Source of the DNA: Nocardia sp. SYP-A9097
GTDB lineage: Bacteria; Actinomycetota; Actinomycetes; Mycobacteriales; Mycobacteriaceae
DNA: 64,000 nucleotides
Assembly: GCF_009649815.1 (NCBI RefSeq)
Contig: NZ_WJIC01000013.1
Location: 62,001 to 126,000, forward strand
Direction: 5' to 3'
Positions 61,054 to 64,000 of this stretch are shown in pieces. The translations under genes were made by a program, and so were the position numbers. Under the pieces are notes generated by a model. It did not search any database. It saw nothing but the letters and a program-made list of their open reading frames with translations, and was not told where the DNA came from. Positions within the stretch are counted from its first letter, which is position 1. Every line of letters begins with the position of its first letter.

Positions 61054-62820
61054 TCAGATTCCCGCGCGGTCGGCTTCGCGGAGTTCGGTGGTCTCGTCGG
61101 GAACCTTCCCGCTGCCCGCGAACCATGAAGCGATCGCACCGATCAGCATCATAAGTGCGGCCGCGAGGAAGACGACCACCAGACCCGAGTGGAAGGGGTC
61201 GGAAATCAAGTGCGGGAAGAACTCCTGGCCGGTGAGGACGTCGCTGTTCACGCCCGGCTGGTCGAGAGTGCCGCTGGGTCCGAGCAGTTCCTTGAACGGG
61301 TTGTAGCCCAGGAACGTCGCGAAGAGGCTGCCGACGGGCGGCATATCCGCGATCTGCCCCGCCACCGGAGCGGGTACACCTTGGGCGCGGAGCCCGGAAT
61401 CCATTGCGCCGGGCAGGGTTCCGGACAGGCCGACAATCATGAGCGAGAAGAACACGCCGATCGAGAGCGCCATTCCGCCGTTCATCAGCGTGGCGCGCAT
61501 ACCCGAGGCCACACCGCGCTGTGAGGCGGGCACCGCCGACATAATCTCCGCGGTATTGGGTGAGGTGAAAATACCGGTGCCCAAACCGTTCAGCAGGATG
61601 ATCAGCGCGAACAGCCAGTAGTTGAAGTCCACCGGAATCACCACGAGCAGCACGAACGTGACCGCCGCGAGCAGCAGACCGCCGGTGGCGAACAGCCGCG
61701 CACCGTACTTATCGCTCAACCAACCGGAGATCGGACCCGCCACCAGGAACCCGACGGTCAACGGCAGCATATAGATTCCGGCCCACAGGGGAGTGGACTC
61801 GAAGTCGTACCCGTGCAACGGCAACCAGATGCCCTGCAGCCAGATGATCAGCATGAACTGCATTCCGCCGCGCCCGATCGACGCCATCAGGCTGGCCAGG
61901 TTGCCGAGCCCGAACGCGCGATTCTTGAACAGCGCCAGCTTGAACATCGGCTGACTGACCTTGGATTCGATGTAGCAGAACAGCGCCAGCAGCGCGAGAC
62001 CACCGAATACCGCGCCCAGCACCCACGGATTGTCCCAGCCGGTCTTCGAATCACCGTGTGGCTGAATACCATAGGTGATGCCGGTGAGCAGCGCGGTCAA
62101 ACCCAGCGCGAAGGTGATGGTGCCCGGCAGATCCAGCGAGCCCGGCGTGCGCATGCCATTGTCGTGCAGCGACCGGTACGACCACACGGTGCCGAGAATG
62201 CCGAACGGCACGCTCACCCAGAAGATCGCCTTCCAATCCCACTCCGACAGCACACCGCCGACTAGCAGACCCAGGAACGAACCGGCAACGGCCGCAACCT
62301 GATTGATGCCCAGCGCCACACCCCGCCGATTCGCCGGGAAGGCATCGGTCAGGATCGCCGCCGAGTTCGCCATCAACATGGCCCCGCCGACACCCTGCAG
62401 CACCCGCCACGCGATCAACCAGATCGCCCCGGCCCCATGCGTGAACGGATCGAACGACAGCGCCAGCGCGCACACCGTGAACACCACGAACCCGAGGTTG
62501 TAGATCTTCACGCGGCCGAACATGTCCCCGAGCCGCCCGAACAGGACAACCAGCACCGCGGAGCTGAGCAGGAATCCCATCAGCAGCCACAGCAGGTAAC
62601 TGACATTGCCGGGTTCGAGCGGGTTCAGGTCGATGCCCCGGAAGATCGCGGGCAGCGAGATGATCACAATCGACGAGTTGATGGTGACCATCAACATGCC
62701 CAAGGTCGTATTCGACAGCGCCACCCACTTGTAATGCGGATGATCGCGATCCACCCGGAGTCGTCTCCGAATGGTCTGGACATCACCGGGATCGAGCTCG
62801 GTGGTCGGGGCCGCAGCCAT
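61054..62820 (-). CDS. MFS multidrug exporter, DHA2 (EmrB/QacA) family
   Basis: A 588-residue antiporter with 14 predicted helices, starting at ATG 62820 (GGAGG 6 nt upstream). Motif A is GRLGDMFGRVKIYNLG. Motif C is in GINQVAAVAGSFLGLLVGG. A long loop near the end (PFKELLGPSGTLDQPGVNSD) is typical of actinobacterial members. Co-transcribed with marR. Substrate unknown. Confidence 0.92.
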   Translation of the reverse strand: MAAAPTTELDPGDVQTIRRRLRVDRDHPHYKWVALSNTTLGMLMVTINSSIVIISLPAIFRGIDLNPLEPGNVSYLLWLLMGFLLSSAVLVVLFGRLGDMFGRVKIYNLGFVVFTVCALALSFDPFTHGAGAIWLIAWRVLQGVGGAMLMANSAAILTDAFPANRRGVALGINQVAAVAGSFLGLLVGGVLSEWDWKAIFWVSVPFGILGTVWSYRSLHDNGMRTPGSLDLPGTITFALGLTALLTGITYGIQPHGDSKTGWDNPWVLGAVFGGLALLALFCYIESKVSQPMFKLALFKNRAFGLGNLASLMASIGRGGMQFMLIIWLQGIWLPLHGYDFESTPLWAGIYMLPLTVGFLVAGPISGWLSDKYGARLFATGGLLLAAVTFVLLVVIPVDFNYWLFALIILLNGLGTGIFTSPNTAEIMSAVPASQRGVASGMRATLMNGGMALSIGVFFSLMIVGLSGTLPGAMDSGLRAQGVPAPVAGQIADMPPVGSLFATFLGYNPFKELLGPSGTLDQPGVNSDVLTGQEFFPHLISDPFHSGLVVVFLAAALMMLIGAIASWFAGSGKVPDETTELREADRAGI

Positions 62821-62861
62821 CAAGAGCCTCCAGAAACTGTTTGAACGAACCTCGCCCAATA

Positions 62862-62881
62862 TAGTTGCATAAGGCTAACTA
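62862..62881. promoter_or_regulatory. MarR-type palindrome upstream of MFS-marR operon
   Basis: TAGTT and AACTA form exact arms separated by GCATAAGGCT, a 20-bp site of the usual MarR size. It lies 42 bp upstream of the MFS start, in an AT-rich stretch that must contain the promoter. Confidence 0.6.
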
Positions 62882-62996
62882 ACGAAATGGTGATGTGCCC
62901 CACCCTCTCGACCGGAGGTGATCATGTCGATGCTCGAAGTCGACCGCATGGGATGTCCGGAGTCGCGTGCGCCGGTAGATGAGCGCCGCGCCCTGT

Positions 62997-63800
62997 TCAG
63001 CCGAAGAAGTCGAGCAGTAACAGCTCGAGCAGTTCGGGCTGGTTGAGGATTTCGTGATCGGCACCGGGCAGGACTACCCGGCGTGCGCTCGGGATGGCGG
63101 CGGCCAAGGCCTGGTTCGCGGTCTGGATCCAGGGCCAGGTCTGATCACCATTGACGACCAGCGCCGGGATGGTGATCGTGGCGTAACGGTCCGATTGCAG
63201 ACGCATCCGGGGACCGGATACGGCGACGTCGTAGGGCAGGCTGTTGGCCTGGGCGCGCAGGAATTCCCACACCGGCGAGTTACGCATATCGGCAACTATC
63301 GGCGCCGGCACCTCGACCTGCTCGGTGAGGAACAGTTCGGCCGCACCATCGTAATCGCCGTCGGCAAGGCGGGCGACGAGCCGATCGAAGACGTCGGCCC
63401 GCGGTTCCGCGCGGTTGCCATCGACCACCGCGGGCATCTCGTATACCGCGACCTTGTCGATCGGCAGCTCGCGTAGCACGCCTTCCAAAGCCAGCGCCGC
63501 ACCGGACGAATGACCGAACACGTGCGCGGCGCCGCCTACGTGCTTGATTACGGCTGCCAGATCGTCGATTTCGGATTGCACGGCAAAGTCGCCACGGACA
63601 TCGGTGCTTCCGCCACGGCCGCGGCGGTCGTAGCTGACCGCGGTGACGTGCGGGGCCAGGGTCGAGGCGAGCGCGGCAACGGTCGAGCGGTCGTTGAATG
63701 CGCCGCCGATGAGGATCACCGGTGTGCCGGAGCCGATGGTTTCGACGGCGATCGTGCTGCCGTCGTGGGAATCGACGGTGGTCAGGACGGGGCTGGTCAT
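62997..63800 (-). CDS. Alpha/beta hydrolase
   Basis: A 267-residue hydrolase. Oxyanion strand is VILIGGAFNDRS. The nucleophile elbow is FGHSSGAALAL with Ser in GHSSG. The acid strand is LVVNGDQTWPW, and the His is in PGADHEILNQPELL. ATG 63800. The gene starts 32 bp after the partial RibD/DHFR-like gene that enters from the right on the same strand, so the two are probably an operon. Confidence 0.88.
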   Translation of the reverse strand: MTSPVLTTVDSHDGSTIAVETIGSGTPVILIGGAFNDRSTVAALASTLAPHVTAVSYDRRGRGGSTDVRGDFAVQSEIDDLAAVIKHVGGAAHVFGHSSGAALALEGVLRELPIDKVAVYEMPAVVDGNRAEPRADVFDRLVARLADGDYDGAAELFLTEQVEVPAPIVADMRNSPVWEFLRAQANSLPYDVAVSGPRMRLQSDRYATITIPALVVNGDQTWPWIQTANQALAAAIPSARRVVLPGADHEILNQPELLELLLLDFFG

Positions 63801-63831
63801 GGAATTCGTGCCTCTCTTCGGTTGGTTGCGG

Positions 63832-64000
63832 TCAGGCGGCGGTGGGGAATCGGAAGCCGAGGTGGGTGACGGCGGGTGAATCGAGGACGTGAAACCGGTC
63901 CAGCTCGATCATGGTGTCGGGCAGTTGCTCGAACAGCCGGGTGCCCTGCCCGAGCAGGACGGGTGCAATGTGTACGTGCATCTCGTTGAGCAGCCCCTCG
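63832..64000 (-). CDS. RibD/dihydrofolate reductase-like protein, C-terminal part
   Basis: Only the last ~55 residues are in the window; the gene continues past the right edge. HVHIAPVLLGQGTRLFEQLP and a C-terminal HLGFRFPTAA match the end of the RibD C-terminal/dihydrofolate reductase family common in actinomycetes, with the LLGxGxRLF block diagnostic. Stop TGA at 63832-63834. Upstream of, and probably co-transcribed with, the alpha/beta hydrolase. Confidence 0.8.
   Translation of the reverse strand, partial: EGLLNEMHVHIAPVLLGQGTRLFEQLPDTMIELDRFHVLDSPAVTHLGFRFPTAA

Noticed and set aside
1..64000. CRISPR arrays, tRNA or rRNA genes
   Set aside because: No regularly spaced repeats and no cloverleaf or rRNA-like segment were noticed on reading both strands. 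A tRNAscan-type search was not possible.

Overview
The window is high-GC actinomycete DNA and most resembles Nocardia or a close relative. The basis is a complete actinobacterial-order nuo operon preceded by a receiver-domain gene, a fused HadA/HadB-type dehydratase, a DUF4913 protein, and a dense set of TetR, MarR, HxlR, MerR, LysR and XRE/MmyB regulators next to hydrolases, VOC proteins and MFS pumps. The genus is an inference from gene content. I saw no rRNA, tRNA or CRISPR array.

Layout. 1-6.4 kb: a MerR tail, a cytochrome P450, a DUF4913 protein, an epoxide hydrolase, a Mak_N_cap-like protein, an HdeD-like membrane protein, and a short operon led by a shortened orphan NarJ-like protein. 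6.5-10.1 kb: a small island bounded by a tyrosine recombinase joined to a truncated GNAT gene on one side and a Tn3-type transposase remnant on the other. Between them lies a two-gene RiPP locus: a borosin-type peptide-backbone N-methyltransferase (8134-9192, minus) and a separate 49-residue Val/Glu-rich peptide (7903-8052, minus) that is probably its precursor. This is the most interesting system in the window. 10.1-31 kb: divergent regulator/enzyme pairs (LysR with SDR and quinone reductase; LysR with an MFS pump and a frameshifted epimerase; TetR with an FAD monooxygenase; a TetR-hydrolase operon; XRE/MmyB), several with clear palindromic operators, plus an M3 peptidase and a secreted ParB-fold protein. 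31-36.4 kb: the HadAB fusion followed by a graveyard of broken genes (SMP-30 fragment, internally deleted P-loop kinase, recombinase fragments, a ricin-type lectin fragment, an IS5-type transposase).

37.5-53.2 kb: nuoABCDEFGHIJKLMN on the minus strand, nearly all genes joined by 1-8 bp overlaps. It encodes the proton-pumping NADH:menaquinone oxidoreductase. As sequenced, nuoH and nuoI form one open frame. 53.5-64 kb: an atypical receiver protein, a disulfide oxidoreductase, a CBS-domain protein, an HxlR regulator divergent from an AlaA-like aminotransferase, a MmyB-like ligand domain without HTH, a VOC protein, a DUF4352 membrane protein, a 24-bp perfect inverted repeat in an AT-rich gap, an MFS-MarR operon, an alpha/beta hydrolase and a RibD/DHFR-like fragment at the edge.

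Three otherwise intact genes (5.5, 13.7 and 44.4 kb) are broken or fused by what look like single-base changes in short C/G runs. They may be true mutations or base-level sequence errors.
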